DNA of 64,000 nucleotides, from NCBI RefSeq assembly GCF_021390675.1, contig NZ_JAJEJV010000004.1, forward strand, positions 124,001 through 188,000, written 5' to 3'. The translations under genes and the position numbers were made by a program. Positions 9,901 to 18,300 of the stretch are shown here, one piece after another. How positions within the stretch are numbered: the first letter of the stretch is position 1; every line of letters starts with the position of its first letter. Origin of the DNA: Dyella sp. 2HG41-7 (GTDB lineage Bacteria; Pseudomonadota; Gammaproteobacteria; Xanthomonadales; Rhodanobacteraceae). The notes under the pieces were generated by a model. That model ran no database searches, was not told the DNA's origin, and was given only the letters and a program-made list of their open reading frames with translations.

Positions 9901-10028
9901 TCACCGCCAGCATCGGCGTGGCGGCATGGCGCGACGGCGAAACGCTTTCGCAATGGCTGACGCGCGCGGACGGCGCGCTGTACGAAGCCAAGCATGGCGG
10001 ACGCAATCGCTGCGTCGGTGTCGGCTGA
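6903..10028 (+). CDS. Diguanylate cyclase with periplasmic two-component-type beta-propeller sensor
   Basis: This is a 1041-residue sensor enzyme. A hydrophobic signal/anchor (about 38-57) is followed by many Reg_prop blades of the form DRRGLIWIGTMGGLVRYDG (about 75-700). A Y_Y_Y domain follows (about 738-803, ending in NLPHGTYTLHLRA), then one membrane helix (about 824-848) and a C-terminal GGDEF domain (from about 884). The active-site motif is GGEEL, and RDGD five residues before it fits an inhibitory I-site. It should synthesise cyclic di-GMP in the cytoplasm in response to a periplasmic ligand. The start is uncertain: GTG 6903 is used, and TTG 7002 just before the hydrophobic segment is possible. 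It is divergent from the fucosidase. Confidence 0.92.
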   Translation: MRAGGLLEDRRHVFASRCSGGGSHCTRRGIAPTLSVARLAWLILWLVLLLPFGSAWASDPWAPFDLPWFDRIGVAEGLPHSVSTAVAQDRRGLIWIGTMGGLVRYDGYRMREFGDAAGPSPDLPDAYVRSLLAVPDGGMLVGTNSGGLSRFNPATNRFETYPIGNGGTSDRKIYALARDGDEGVWIATERGLDRLDLRTNRIASIIGGNAQLASRNFTVFEDRENNLWLGNNNGLFVRTAGSKTFVRPPHPLGNIDTILKDGVWAIYEDREGRLWIGSTQSGAAYRDRNGVWHEVNGYSGYRPNQERRSTVRDFLEIAPDTMWLATDGSGVMAYSIDAGTLQQLAHDVALPSSLPGDSIRALMQDRVGNVWVASDLGVAHTQPYARSAFSVLPAATQNDHGLGGTNVRGIFVDSKGRIWLGLSAGRVDMIDLQHGSIRHIQLGESQTHRDVQAFAEMPDGSIWVGTQGLARIAPDTFAVQDAIVPAMDEKPVLHLLVEGRQLLIATYDGVYRYDTQTQALAHFNHDKNDDDSLASDTVRRIEPIGSSIWYLTGHGISIAANAAQTGDFRNLFSSPDDPSSLPNNLVSSVTTDPRGRLWVGTYGGLAMLESRPDDASYRFRTLGMAQGLSSDNINAVQSDNQGDLWVSLPNGVSKIDGQTHAVHNLSVRDGLRISSYIYAAAARAPTGEIMFGGLGGLTVVRPTWQPMRHGDAPLVVTDAVLNGAALPFGALPQSNESIKLKPHNRSLRIDFALLDYQAPQETSYSYRMEGFDDSWIDVPRGSLPSAIYTNLPHGTYTLHLRATTQGLQSRVAETTLHVVAAPRWYETIVALILAAVLALAVLLGVVQLRTLYLRRQAMHLQEQVDVRTRDLIIANQRLDQLASTDELTGIFNRRRLLEMAEGIRRLACDGNACIALLDLDHFKHVNDSYGHLAGDQVIRVVCGILLEHCRDGDVVGRYGGEELLVCLPDGTLEQGLAVAERIRFALANCPVMHEGQTIIITASIGVAAWRDGETLSQWLTRADGALYEAKHGGRNRCVGVG

Positions 10029-10055
10029 TCGAACGAATTCGTGTTGCGTCGTCGC

Positions 10056-10084
10056 AAAAAAACAACGGGCGCCGAGGCGCCCGT
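10056..10084 (-). terminator. Rho-independent terminator of glnA
   Basis: The hairpin arms ACGGGCG and CGCCCGT (10065-10084) are followed on the minus strand by TGTTTTTTT. This fits a terminator for glnA and may also stop the convergent diguanylate cyclase transcript. Confidence 0.75.
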
Positions 10085-10109
10085 GTTTGTGTCGCACCTG
10101 CGAACGCGA

Positions 10110-11519
10110 TCAGATCGCGTAGTACATCTGGAATTCCAACGGATGCGTACTGGCGCGGTAACGCGTCACTTCCTGCATCTTCAGTTCGATGTAGGCATCG
10201 ATGAAGTCGTCGGTGAACACGCCACCGGCCTTCAGGAAGTCGCGGTCCTTATCGAGCGCTTCCAGCGCGGCGTCGAGGCTGGAGCACACCTGCGGGATGT
10301 TCTTCTCTTCTTCCGGCGGCAGATCGTAGAGATCCTTGTCGGCCGGCGCGCCCGGGTCGATCTTGTTCAAGATGCCGTCGAGGCCCGCCATCATCAGCGC
10401 GGTGAAGGTGAGGTAGCCCGACTGCATCGGATCGGGGAAGCGCACTTCGATGCGGCGACCCTTCGGGTTCGACACGAACGGAATGCGGCAGCTCGCCGAG
10501 CGGTTGCGGGCGGAATACGCCAGCATCACCGGCGCTTCGAAGCCCGGCACCAGGCGCTTGTAGCTGTTGGTGGTGGAATTGGCGAACGCGTTGATGGCCT
10601 TGGCGTGCTTGAAGATGCCGCCGATGTACCACAGCGCCGTCTGCGACAGTCCGCCGTACAGATCGCCGGAGAACAGGTTCTTGCCGTCCTTCGCCAACGA
10701 CTGATGCACGTGCATGCCGCTGCCGTTGTCGCCGACGATCGGCTTGGGCATGAAGGTGACGGTCTTGCCGTTCTGGTGCGCCACGTTCTTGATGACGTAT
10801 TTCATCGTCATCAGTTCGTCGGCCTTCTTCACCAGCGTGTTGAACTTGGTGCCGATTTCGCACTGGCCGGCGTTGGCCACTTCGTGGTGATGCACTTCGA
10901 CCACCTGGCCAAGCGATTCCAGCACTTTGCACATGTCGGCGCGCAGATCGCCCAACGAGTCGACCGGGCTCACGGGGAAGTAGCCGCCCTTCACGCCCGG
11001 ACGGTGACCGCTGTTGCCTTCGTCGTACTTGAAGCGCGAACTCCACGCGGCTTCCTGCGATTCGATTTCGTAGAACACGCGGCCCATGTCGTTCTGCCAG
11101 CGCACGGAATCGAAGATGAAGAATTCCGGCTCCGGACCGAAGAACGCGGTGTCGGCCAAACCGGTGGACTTCAAGAACGCTTCGCCGCGCTTGGCGATGG
11201 AGCGCGGATCGCGGCCGTAGGCCTGCATGGTGCTGGGTTCGAGCACGTCGCAATGCAGAACCAGCTGCGTATGACCGCTGAACGGATCGAGGTAAGCCGT
11301 GTCCGGATCGGGCAGCAGCACCATGTCCGATTCGTTGATGCCCTTCCAGCCGGAGATCGACGAACCGTCGAACATCTTGCCGTCTTCGAAGGTGGACTCG
11401 TCGATGGCGTGGGCGGGGAAGGTGACGTGGTGATGCTTGCCGAGCATGTCGGCGAAACGCAGGTCGACAAACTCGACCTCATGTTCCGTGATCAGGTCGA
11501 GCACTTGCTTGGCGGACAT
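10110..11519 (-). CDS. glnA: Glutamine synthetase type I
   Basis: This 469-residue protein has the exact usual length of GSI-beta. Signatures include [12 protein letters not shown], the metal/ATP region [31 protein letters not shown] and [13 protein letters not shown]. The adenylylation-site Tyr398 lies in [10 protein letters not shown], so activity is probably controlled by GlnE-type adenylylation. It makes glutamine from glutamate, ammonia and ATP in the cytoplasm as a dodecamer. The start is ATG 11519 ([10 protein letters not shown]); an extension to 11573 enters the promoter region. Upstream lie a sigma54 promoter and an NtrC-type dyad, so expression is expected to respond to nitrogen limitation. 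Confidence 0.98.
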   Translation of the reverse strand: MSAKQVLDLITEHEVEFVDLRFADMLGKHHHVTFPAHAIDESTFEDGKMFDGSSISGWKGINESDMVLLPDPDTAYLDPFSGHTQLVLHCDVLEPSTMQAYGRDPRSIAKRGEAFLKSTGLADTAFFGPEPEFFIFDSVRWQNDMGRVFYEIESQEAAWSSRFKYDEGNSGHRPGVKGGYFPVSPVDSLGDLRADMCKVLESLGQVVEVHHHEVANAGQCEIGTKFNTLVKKADELMTMKYVIKNVAHQNGKTVTFMPKPIVGDNGSGMHVHQSLAKDGKNLFSGDLYGGLSQTALWYIGGIFKHAKAINAFANSTTNSYKRLVPGFEAPVMLAYSARNRSASCRIPFVSNPKGRRIEVRFPDPMQSGYLTFTALMMAGLDGILNKIDPGAPADKDLYDLPPEEEKNIPQVCSSLDAALEALDKDRDFLKAGGVFTDDFIDAYIELKMQEVTRYRASTHPLEFQMYYAI

Positions 11520-11564
11520 GTAAAACCTCGATGATGTCGTGAATGGGGATCGCGCGTGCTTTAT

Positions 11565-11581
11565 GGCAAGCACCGTACCAA
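11565..11581 (-). promoter_or_regulatory. Sigma54 (-24/-12) promoter of glnA
   Basis: On the minus strand this reads TTGGTACG-GTGC-TTGC, against the consensus YTGGCACG-N4-TTGC, with one mismatch. The essential GG and GC are separated by exactly 10 bases. It lies 46-62 bp upstream of the glnA ATG and is paired with an upstream NtrC-type dyad. Confidence 0.8.
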
Positions 11582-11663
11582 CTTCAAAAAGATTTGCAGT
11601 TCAAAATCTTACCTAAAATCAGGCGAGGATTGCGAATGTTTTTTGCACCAAACAGTGGCTCTT

Positions 11664-11684
11664 TTTGCACCATTTACGTGCAAA
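11664..11684. promoter_or_regulatory. NtrC-type enhancer site upstream of glnA
   Basis: TTTGCAC-N7-GTGCAAA is a perfect dyad that contains the NtrC core GCAC-N7-GTGC. Its centre is about 108 bp upstream of the -12 element, the usual distance for an NtrC enhancer. A weaker half-like site (TGCACCA) sits just beside it near 11644-11650. Confidence 0.72.
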
Positions 11685-11793
11685 TCGATCCGAATGTCCT
11701 GTTCACGCGCCGCAAGGAAAAATTAAGCCTAAAGCTATACCGTTTTTTTGCAGGCCGCCCTACTTCACACTTTTCCGATCAAGGAGCCCCCAC

Positions 11794-12591
11794 GTGCACG
11801 ACCTTTTGAACGTGATCCTGCTCGGGATCGTCGAGGGTATTACCGAATTTCTACCCATCTCCAGTACCGGACATCTGCTGATCGCGGAGAAGTTCGGGCT
11901 CGGCGCCCGGTCCGATTTGTTCAACGTGGGAATTCAGGCCGGGGCGATTCTCGCCATCACGCTGATCTATTGGGGCCGCATCTGGCAATTGCTGACGCAG
12001 TGGAAGGAGCCAGCCAACCGCGCGTATCTCGCCAAATTGATCGTGGCGTTTTTGATCACCTGCGTGCTCGGCCTGGTGGTCACACATTACGGATTCAAAT
12101 TGCCTGAAACGATCACGCCGATTGCGTGGGCGTTGTTGATCGGCGGCTTCTGGATACTGGGTGCAGAGGCGTTGGCGGCGCGTCAGATCGATCGCAGCGA
12201 AGTCACTTGGCGGGTCGCGATTCTGGTGGGCATCGCGCAAATGGTGGCGGGCATTTTTCCAGGCACCTCGCGTTCGGGCGCGACGATTTTTACGGCGATG
12301 CTCGCCGGCACCAGCAATCGTCCGGCGGCGACGGAGTTTTCGTTCCTGGTCGGCATACCGACCATGTATGCCGCCACCGGCTACGAACTTTTGAAAGTGC
12401 TCAAAAGCGGCGGTGCCGCGAACGAAGACTGGACGGCGTTGATCATCGGTTTCGTGGTGTCGCTGATCGTGGCGTTTATCGCGGTGAAATGGCTGCTTTC
12501 GTATATCCGCACGCACCGCTTTACGTGGTTTGCGGTGTATCGCATCGCGCTGGGTGCGGCGTTGTTGTTGCTGATTCCGGCGGGTGGCTAG
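11794..12591 (+). CDS. uppP: Undecaprenyl-diphosphate phosphatase
   Basis: This 265-residue membrane protein matches the BacA/UppP family. The N-terminal motif GIVEGITEFLPISSTGHL and the second motif PGTSRSGATI are both intact. Seven to eight hydrophobic segments are visible. It dephosphorylates undecaprenyl diphosphate to recycle the lipid carrier for peptidoglycan and other glycans, and overexpression gives bacitracin resistance. The start is GTG 11794, preceded by AAGGAG; the longer frame from 11665 crosses the glnA control region and is rejected. It is divergent from glnA and followed by a dispersed repeat element. Confidence 0.96.
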   Translation: MHDLLNVILLGIVEGITEFLPISSTGHLLIAEKFGLGARSDLFNVGIQAGAILAITLIYWGRIWQLLTQWKEPANRAYLAKLIVAFLITCVLGLVVTHYGFKLPETITPIAWALLIGGFWILGAEALAARQIDRSEVTWRVAILVGIAQMVAGIFPGTSRSGATIFTAMLAGTSNRPAATEFSFLVGIPTMYAATGYELLKVLKSGGAANEDWTALIIGFVVSLIVAFIAVKWLLSYIRTHRFTWFAVYRIALGAALLLLIPAGG

Positions 12592-12598
12592 TAACAGT

Positions 12599-12746
12599 TC
12601 CCTCTCCCCTTCGGGGAGAGGGTTAGGGTGAGGGGTCACGGCTTGCGGGGAATCGTGATTGCGCGTGCGAGTTACGCTTTTCGCTCCAACAAATATCGCG
12701 CAAGTTTCGCCCCTCACCCCAGCCCTCGCCCCGGAGGGGAGAGGGA
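12599..12746. repeat. Dispersed paired-arm repeat, family A copy 1
   Basis: A left arm (CCCTCTCCCC, TTCGGGGAGAGGG and TTAGGGTGAGGGG) and an inverted right arm (CCCCTCACCCC to GGGGAGAGGGA) flank about 75 bp. The core ends in CGCAAGTTTCG before the right arm. Copies at 15171-15305 and 32781-32915 have the same architecture. It fills the gap between the convergent uppP and LysR genes. Confidence 0.8.
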
Positions 12747-12757
12747 GCGAAGTACGC

Positions 12758-13735
12758 TCACTGCGTACGCAACGGCTTTTCTTTGTTGTTCGGCACCGGC
12801 GGCCGAAATGCTTCCACCACCGGCGCAATCGGGCACACCGATTCGAACGGACGCTCGAACAACTCGCTCGCCCATTCGATAAACGCCTGCACGCGCGCCG
12901 ATAAGTGTTTCTTCTGCGGATACACGATCCACACGTTCTTACCGATGGATACCGTGTCGGTCATGATCGGCTCGAGTTTGCCCAGATCCAGCGCGCAGGC
13001 CGCCAGCACGTGCGGCGCCTGGATGATGCCTAAGCCCGCGACGGCTGCCTGGATCACCGACTCGCCGTCGTTCATCAACAAATGCGCATTCACATCCACT
13101 TCGATACGGCCGTTCGGCGTGTCGAACTGCCACTGGCGCGGCCGCCCGTTGGGGTAGACGTAGTTGATGCAGCGGTGGTCCTTCAATTCTTCGAGGCAGG
13201 TCGGCGCGCCGTAGCGCTGCAGATATTCCGGCGACGCCAGCAGCACGTTGCGGAAATAGCCAATCTTGCGGGCGATCAGGCTGGAATCCTCCAGATCGCC
13301 CATACGGATAGCGCAGTCCACGCCTTCCTCGTTCAGGTCGTACGGGAAGTCGCACATCATCAGTTCCAGACGGATGTCCGGGTAACGACGCTCGAATTCC
13401 TGCAGCCGCGGCACGATCGCCGCCCGCCCGACAGACGCCGACATGCCCACCCGCAGCTTGCCGGTGGGTTTACGGTGGGAATAGCCCAGCGCCTCGGTCG
13501 CTTCGGCGAGATCAGCGAGGATCTCCTTGCAACGTGTATAAAACGAGGCGCCATCGTCGGTTAAACGCAGAGTACGGGTGGAGCGGAACAGCAGGCGCAC
13601 GCCCAAGTGTTCTTCCAATCGGGACACGGCGCGGCTGACGCCGGAAGGGGTCATGCCCAACTGGGCGGCGGCAGACGCAAAACTCTTCGCCTCGACCACC
13701 CGGACGAACGCGGAGATAGCGGAAAAGTCTTCCAT
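12758..13735 (-). CDS. LysR family transcriptional regulator
   Basis: This 325-residue protein has an N-terminal winged HTH (MEDFSAISAFVRVVEAKSFA, then AAAQLGMTPSGVSRAVSRLEEHLGVRLLFR) and a substrate-binding domain from about residue 90. The ATG at 13735 is preferred over the TTG at 13747. It is transcribed away from the RND efflux operon, with a 165 bp shared control region containing a dyad. It is therefore the probable regulator of that operon. It resembles the large group of LysR regulators that control efflux or aromatic-compound responses; the inducer is unknown. Confidence 0.9.
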   Translation of the reverse strand: MEDFSAISAFVRVVEAKSFASAAAQLGMTPSGVSRAVSRLEEHLGVRLLFRSTRTLRLTDDGASFYTRCKEILADLAEATEALGYSHRKPTGKLRVGMSASVGRAAIVPRLQEFERRYPDIRLELMMCDFPYDLNEEGVDCAIRMGDLEDSSLIARKIGYFRNVLLASPEYLQRYGAPTCLEELKDHRCINYVYPNGRPRQWQFDTPNGRIEVDVNAHLLMNDGESVIQAAVAGLGIIQAPHVLAACALDLGKLEPIMTDTVSIGKNVWIVYPQKKHLSARVQAFIEWASELFERPFESVCPIAPVVEAFRPPVPNNKEKPLRTQ

Positions 13736-13777
13736 AGCACGATCCAAAATACATTGTGTTGACGATTATGCGCCCAT

Positions 13778-13796
13778 TCGTGATTGAGAGTCACGA
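13778..13796. promoter_or_regulatory. Dyad in the LysR/RND efflux intergenic region
   Basis: TCGTGA-N7-TCACGA is a 19 bp perfect-arm dyad, extendable by two bases with one mismatch, midway between the divergent lysR and efflux operon starts. The position fits a LysR-type binding site, although the motif is not the classical T-N11-A form. Confidence 0.45.
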
Positions 13797-13900
13797 GTGG
13801 CTTGCGCAAGAAACGGATTTTCTAAACTGTACGGTATACCCATTATTCGTTTCCCGAACGTGCTGCATTGCGGCATGAAGGGTTCTATTGGGAGCGAATG

Positions 13901-15163
13901 ATGTTGAAGAAAGCCATCCTGGCCAGTTTGGTCATTGCAGCGGTAGCCGGCAGCTGGGCTTTGCTCGGTAACCATGGCGGCGGCAGCGCGCATGCTCAAG
14001 GCGCCGGCGGGCAAATGGGCCCGCCCGACGTCACCGTCGCCTCCGTCATGGTGAGGCCGGTCAGCGATGCGGCCGAGTTCACCGGCCAGCTGCAGGCGGT
14101 CGACGACGTGGACGTGCGTCCGCGCGTGGGCGGGTATATCGACGCCATCCAATTCAAGGAAGGCGCTCAGGTACACAAAGGCGATGTGTTGTTCCGCATC
14201 GATCCGCGTCCCTTCCAGGCGGAAGTGGATCGCCTGACCGCGAACGCGGCCCAGGCCAAGGCGCAACTGGGCTTGGCGCAAGCCAATGCCGCGCGCGCTA
14301 CGCGCCTGCTCGCGCAGCACGCGATTTCGCAGGAAGACGCCGACGGCATGAGCACCGCCGAACAAAGCGCCAAAGCAACACTTGAAGCATCCACGGCGGC
14401 GTTGGCCACCGCGAAGCTCAATCTGGATTGGACGCAAGTGCGTGCGCCGATCGATGGGCGCGTAAGTAACGCGCACATCATGCCGGGCAACTTGGTGTCC
14501 AGTTCGGACGTGCTCACCAGCGTGGTGTCGACGAATCCGATCTACGTCTACTTCGACGTCGACGAACATACGTGGCTGAAACTCGACCGCCTGCAACGGG
14601 AGGCGGACAAGAACAGCCACACCGCGCGCATCGAAGCAACGATGGCGCTCGCCGACGAACAAGGTTATCCGCACACCGGTCGCATCGACTTTGTCGACAA
14701 CCAGGTACGCACCGGCTCCGGCACGATGCGTTTGCGCGCGGTGTTCGACGACGAGAACGGTCTGCTGACGCCAGGTTTGTACGCGCATGTGCGTCTGCAA
14801 AGCGGTCAACCGCGTCCGCGCGTGTTGATCGACGATCGCGCAGTCGGCACCGATCTGGGCAATCAGTTCGTCTACGTGGTCGATGGGCAGCACAAGGTGG
14901 AATACCGCAAGGTGGAAACCGGTCCGCTGTTCCACGGCTTGCGCGTGATCGACGACGGTTTGAACGCCGGCGACGTGATCGTGATCAACGGTCTGCAACA
15001 CGTGCGGCCGGGCGCGCAAGTCAATCCGCAGCAGGTGACGATGGATAACCGCCTGGACGCACAGGACAAAGCGTTGGTGGATGCGGCGGCGACGAACCCG
15101 GATGGAAACGATACGCGCACGGCGCAGGCGAACAACGTTGCGCAAAAGCATCAGCAGGGTTGA
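13901..15163 (+). CDS. RND efflux periplasmic adaptor (HlyD/AcrA family)
   Basis: This 420-residue protein has an N-terminal signal/anchor (MLKKAILASLVIAAVAG), a lipoyl/barrel-sandwich segment (VRPRVGGYIDAIQFKEGAQVHKGD), an alpha-helical hairpin rich in Ala/Gln (about residues 110-190), a beta-barrel and a membrane-proximal domain. It bridges the inner-membrane RND pump and the outer-membrane channel. ATG 13901 is preferred for its spacing from GGGAG; the adjacent ATG 13898 and one at 13875 are alternatives. It is the first gene of a pump-channel operon, with a family A repeat between it and the pump gene. Confidence 0.93.
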   Translation: MLKKAILASLVIAAVAGSWALLGNHGGGSAHAQGAGGQMGPPDVTVASVMVRPVSDAAEFTGQLQAVDDVDVRPRVGGYIDAIQFKEGAQVHKGDVLFRIDPRPFQAEVDRLTANAAQAKAQLGLAQANAARATRLLAQHAISQEDADGMSTAEQSAKATLEASTAALATAKLNLDWTQVRAPIDGRVSNAHIMPGNLVSSSDVLTSVVSTNPIYVYFDVDEHTWLKLDRLQREADKNSHTARIEATMALADEQGYPHTGRIDFVDNQVRTGSGTMRLRAVFDDENGLLTPGLYAHVRLQSGQPRPRVLIDDRAVGTDLGNQFVYVVDGQHKVEYRKVETGPLFHGLRVIDDGLNAGDVIVINGLQHVRPGAQVNPQQVTMDNRLDAQDKALVDAAATNPDGNDTRTAQANNVAQKHQQG

Positions 15164-15170
15164 TGCCCTT

Positions 15171-15305
15171 CCTCCTCTCCCCTCTGGGAGAGGACCGAGG
15201 TGAGGGGCGGATCTTGCGAACAAGCGACATCAAAGAACCGCTTCGTATGTAGAACTTCGCAAGTGTGTCCCCTCACCCCAACCCTCTCCCCGCAGGGGAG
15301 AGGGA
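15171..15305. repeat. Dispersed paired-arm repeat, family A copy 2
   Basis: A degenerate left arm (CTCCTCTCCCC, TGGGAGAGGA, GAGGTGAGGGG) and an inverted right arm (CCCCTCACCCC to GGGGAGAGGGA) flank about 60 bp. The core contains ACCGCTTCG and CTTCGCAAGT, similar to copy 3. It lies inside the efflux operon, between adaptor and pump genes, and could fold in the mRNA and alter pump translation or stability. Confidence 0.8.
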
Positions 15306-15336
15306 GCAATTCGCGGCAAGTATTGAGAGAACTTTC

Positions 15337-18300
15337 ATGAAAAACATTGCACAGTTTTTCGTCGATCGGCCCATCATGGCCGCCGTGCTTTCGCTGATCT
15401 TCGTGATCGCGGGCAGCATCGCGGTGTTCAAGCTGCCGATCAGCGAATACCCGGAAGTCGTGCCGCCCACGGTGGTGGTGCGCGCCAACTATCCGGGCGC
15501 AAGTCCCGAGGTGATCGGCGAAACCGTTGCCACGCCGCTGGAAGAACAGATCAACGGCGTCGAAGGCATGTTGTATTCGTCCTCGCAGGCGACCAGCGAC
15601 GGCCAGATGACGCTGACGGTGACGTTCGCGCTCGGCACCGATCTCAACAACGCGCAGGTGGAAGTGCAAAACCGCGTGTCGCAAGCGCTGCCGCGCTTGC
15701 CCGAAGAAGTGCAGCGGCTCGGCGTCACCACGCAGAAAAGCTCGCCCGATCTGACGATGGTGGTGCACCTTACCTCGCCGGATAAGCGCTACGACATGCT
15801 TTATTTGTCGAACTACGCGCGCTTGCACGTGAAAGACATCCTCGCCCGTCTCGACGGCGTGGGCGATGTGCAGATCTTCGGCGCCGGCGAATACAGCATG
15901 CGTGTGTGGCTGGATCCGAACAAGCTGGCCCAGCGCAGCATGACTACCAGCGACGTCGTGCACTCGATCCAGGAGCAGAACGTCGCCGTCGCAGCCGGTG
16001 CGCTGAATGCACCGCCGGTGCCGGGCAATACCGACTTCCAGCTCAATATCCACACGCAAGGTCGTCTGAGCACCGCCGAAGAATTCGGCAACATCATCGT
16101 GCGCACCGAGCCTACCGGCGGCGTGGTGCATCTGCGCGATGTCGCGCGCGTCGAGCTCGGCTCCAACCAATACGCGTTGCGCAGCATGCTGGACAACCAG
16201 CCTGCGGTGGCGATTCCGATCTTCGCACGCCCTGGCTCGAATGCCATCCAGATTTCTGACGAAGTGCGCGCCACGATGGAAGACCTGAAGAAGGATTTCC
16301 CGCAGGGCATCGAGTATCACATCGTGTACGACCCGACCGTGTTTGTGCGCGGTTCGATCGAAGCGGTGGCGCATACGCTGATCGAAGCGATCTTCCTGGT
16401 CGTGCTGGTGGTGATTCTGTTCCTGCAGACCTGGCGCGCGTCGGTGATTCCGCTGGTGGCGGTGCCCGTATCGTTGATCGGTACGTTTGCGGTGATGTAT
16501 CTGGTCGGCTTCTCGCTCAATGCGTTGTCGTTGTTCGGTCTGGTGCTGGCGATCGGCATCGTGGTGGACGACGCGATCGTGGTGGTGGAAAACGTCGAGC
16601 GCAATATCGAGCTTGGCCATACGCCGCGCGAAGCGACGCGACGTGCGATGAACGAAGTGACCGGTCCGATTATCGCGACGGCGCTGGTGTTGTGCGCGGT
16701 GTTCGTGCCAACGGCATTTATCAGCGGCCTCACCGGTCAGTTCTATCGCCAGTTTGCGCTGACGATTGCGATTTCCACCGTGATCTCCGCGTTCAATTCG
16801 CTGAGCTTGAGCCCGGCGCTTGCGGCGGTGCTGCTGCGCGGTCACGACGCGCCAAAGGATCGTCTGTCGATTCTGATGGACAAGGCGCTCGGCTGGTTCT
16901 TCCGTCCGTTCAACCGCTTCTTCCATCGCAGTGCCGACAACTATGTGGGTGGCGTGCGCCGCATCATCGGTAAGGGCCCGGTCGCGCTGGTCGTGTACGC
17001 GGGTTTGATGGGCCTGACGTGGTTGGGTTTCTCGCACGTGCCGATGGGTTTCGTTCCGCAGCAGGATAAGCAGTACCTGGTGTCGTTCGCGCAGTTGCCG
17101 GATGCGGCGTCGTTGGATCGCACGGAAGACGTGATTCATCGCATGTCGGAGATGGCGCTGAAACAGCCGGGTGTACAAAGCGCCGTGGCGTTCCCCGGCC
17201 TGTCGATCAATGGTTTCACCAACGCGACGAACGCGGGCATTGTGTTCGAAACCTTGAAGCCGTTCGAGGAACGTCGCGATCCGTCGCTTTCCGCCGGTGC
17301 GATTGCCGCTGCGCTGAATCAGAAGTTCGCCACGATCCAGGATGCGTATATCGCCACGTTCCCGCCGCCGCCCGTGCAAGGTCTCGGCACGATCGGTGGT
17401 TTCCGTATCCAGATCGAAGATCGCGGCCAGCTCGGCTTCGACGAGTTGTACAAGCAAACGCAAAACCTGATTGCGAAGAGCCAGAAGACGCCGGCGTTGG
17501 CGGGACTGTTCTCCAGCTATCAGGTCAGCGTGCCGCAGATCGATGCGGACGTGAATCGCGAAAAGGCGAAGGCCGAAGGCATCGATCTCAACGACGCCAA
17601 CGAAACGTTGCAGGCGTATCTGGGTTCGCTTTACGTCAACGACTTCAATCGTTTCGGTCGCGTGTATCAGGTCAACGTATCGGCCGAGCCGGGCTTCCGT
17701 CACGAGCCGGAAGACATTCTTCAGCTGAAGACGCGTAACGCGAAAGGCGACATGGTGCCGCTGGGTTCGTTCGTCACGGTGAAGCGCACGGCCGGCTTGG
17801 AACGCGTGCAGCATTACAACGGCTACATCACCGCAGAAATCAATGGCGGTCCGGCCCCGGGTTTCAGCTCGGGCCAGGCGCAGGCGGCGATGGAAAAGCT
17901 GGCGCAAGAGAATCTGCCGAACGGCATGAGCTACGAATGGACGGAGCTTACGTATCAGCAAATCCTCGCCGGCAATACCGCGGTGCTGGTGTTCCCGTTG
18001 TGCGTGTTGCTGGTGTTCCTGGTGCTGTCGTCGCTGTATGAAAGCTGGTCGCTGCCGCTGGCGGTGATTCTGATCGTGCCGATGGTGTTGCTCTCCGCGA
18101 TTGCCGGTGTATGGCTGTCCGGTGGCGACAACAACATCTTCACGCAGATCGGCTTGATCGTGTTGGTTGGCCTGGCGTGCAAGAACGCGATTCTGATCGT
18201 GGAGTTCGCACGTGAGCGTCAGCACGAAGGCATGACGCGCTACGACGCCGTACTGGAAGCCGCACGTCTGCGACTGCGTCCGATTCTGATGACGTCGATC

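Noticed and set aside
15265-15336. N-terminal extension of the RND pump
   Set aside because: It would translate the family A repeat; TM1 begins right after ATG 15337.
15151-18225. Minus-strand frame of 1024 codons opposite the RND pump
   Set aside because: It mirrors a well-supported pump gene and its translation is His/Arg/Gln-rich without motifs.
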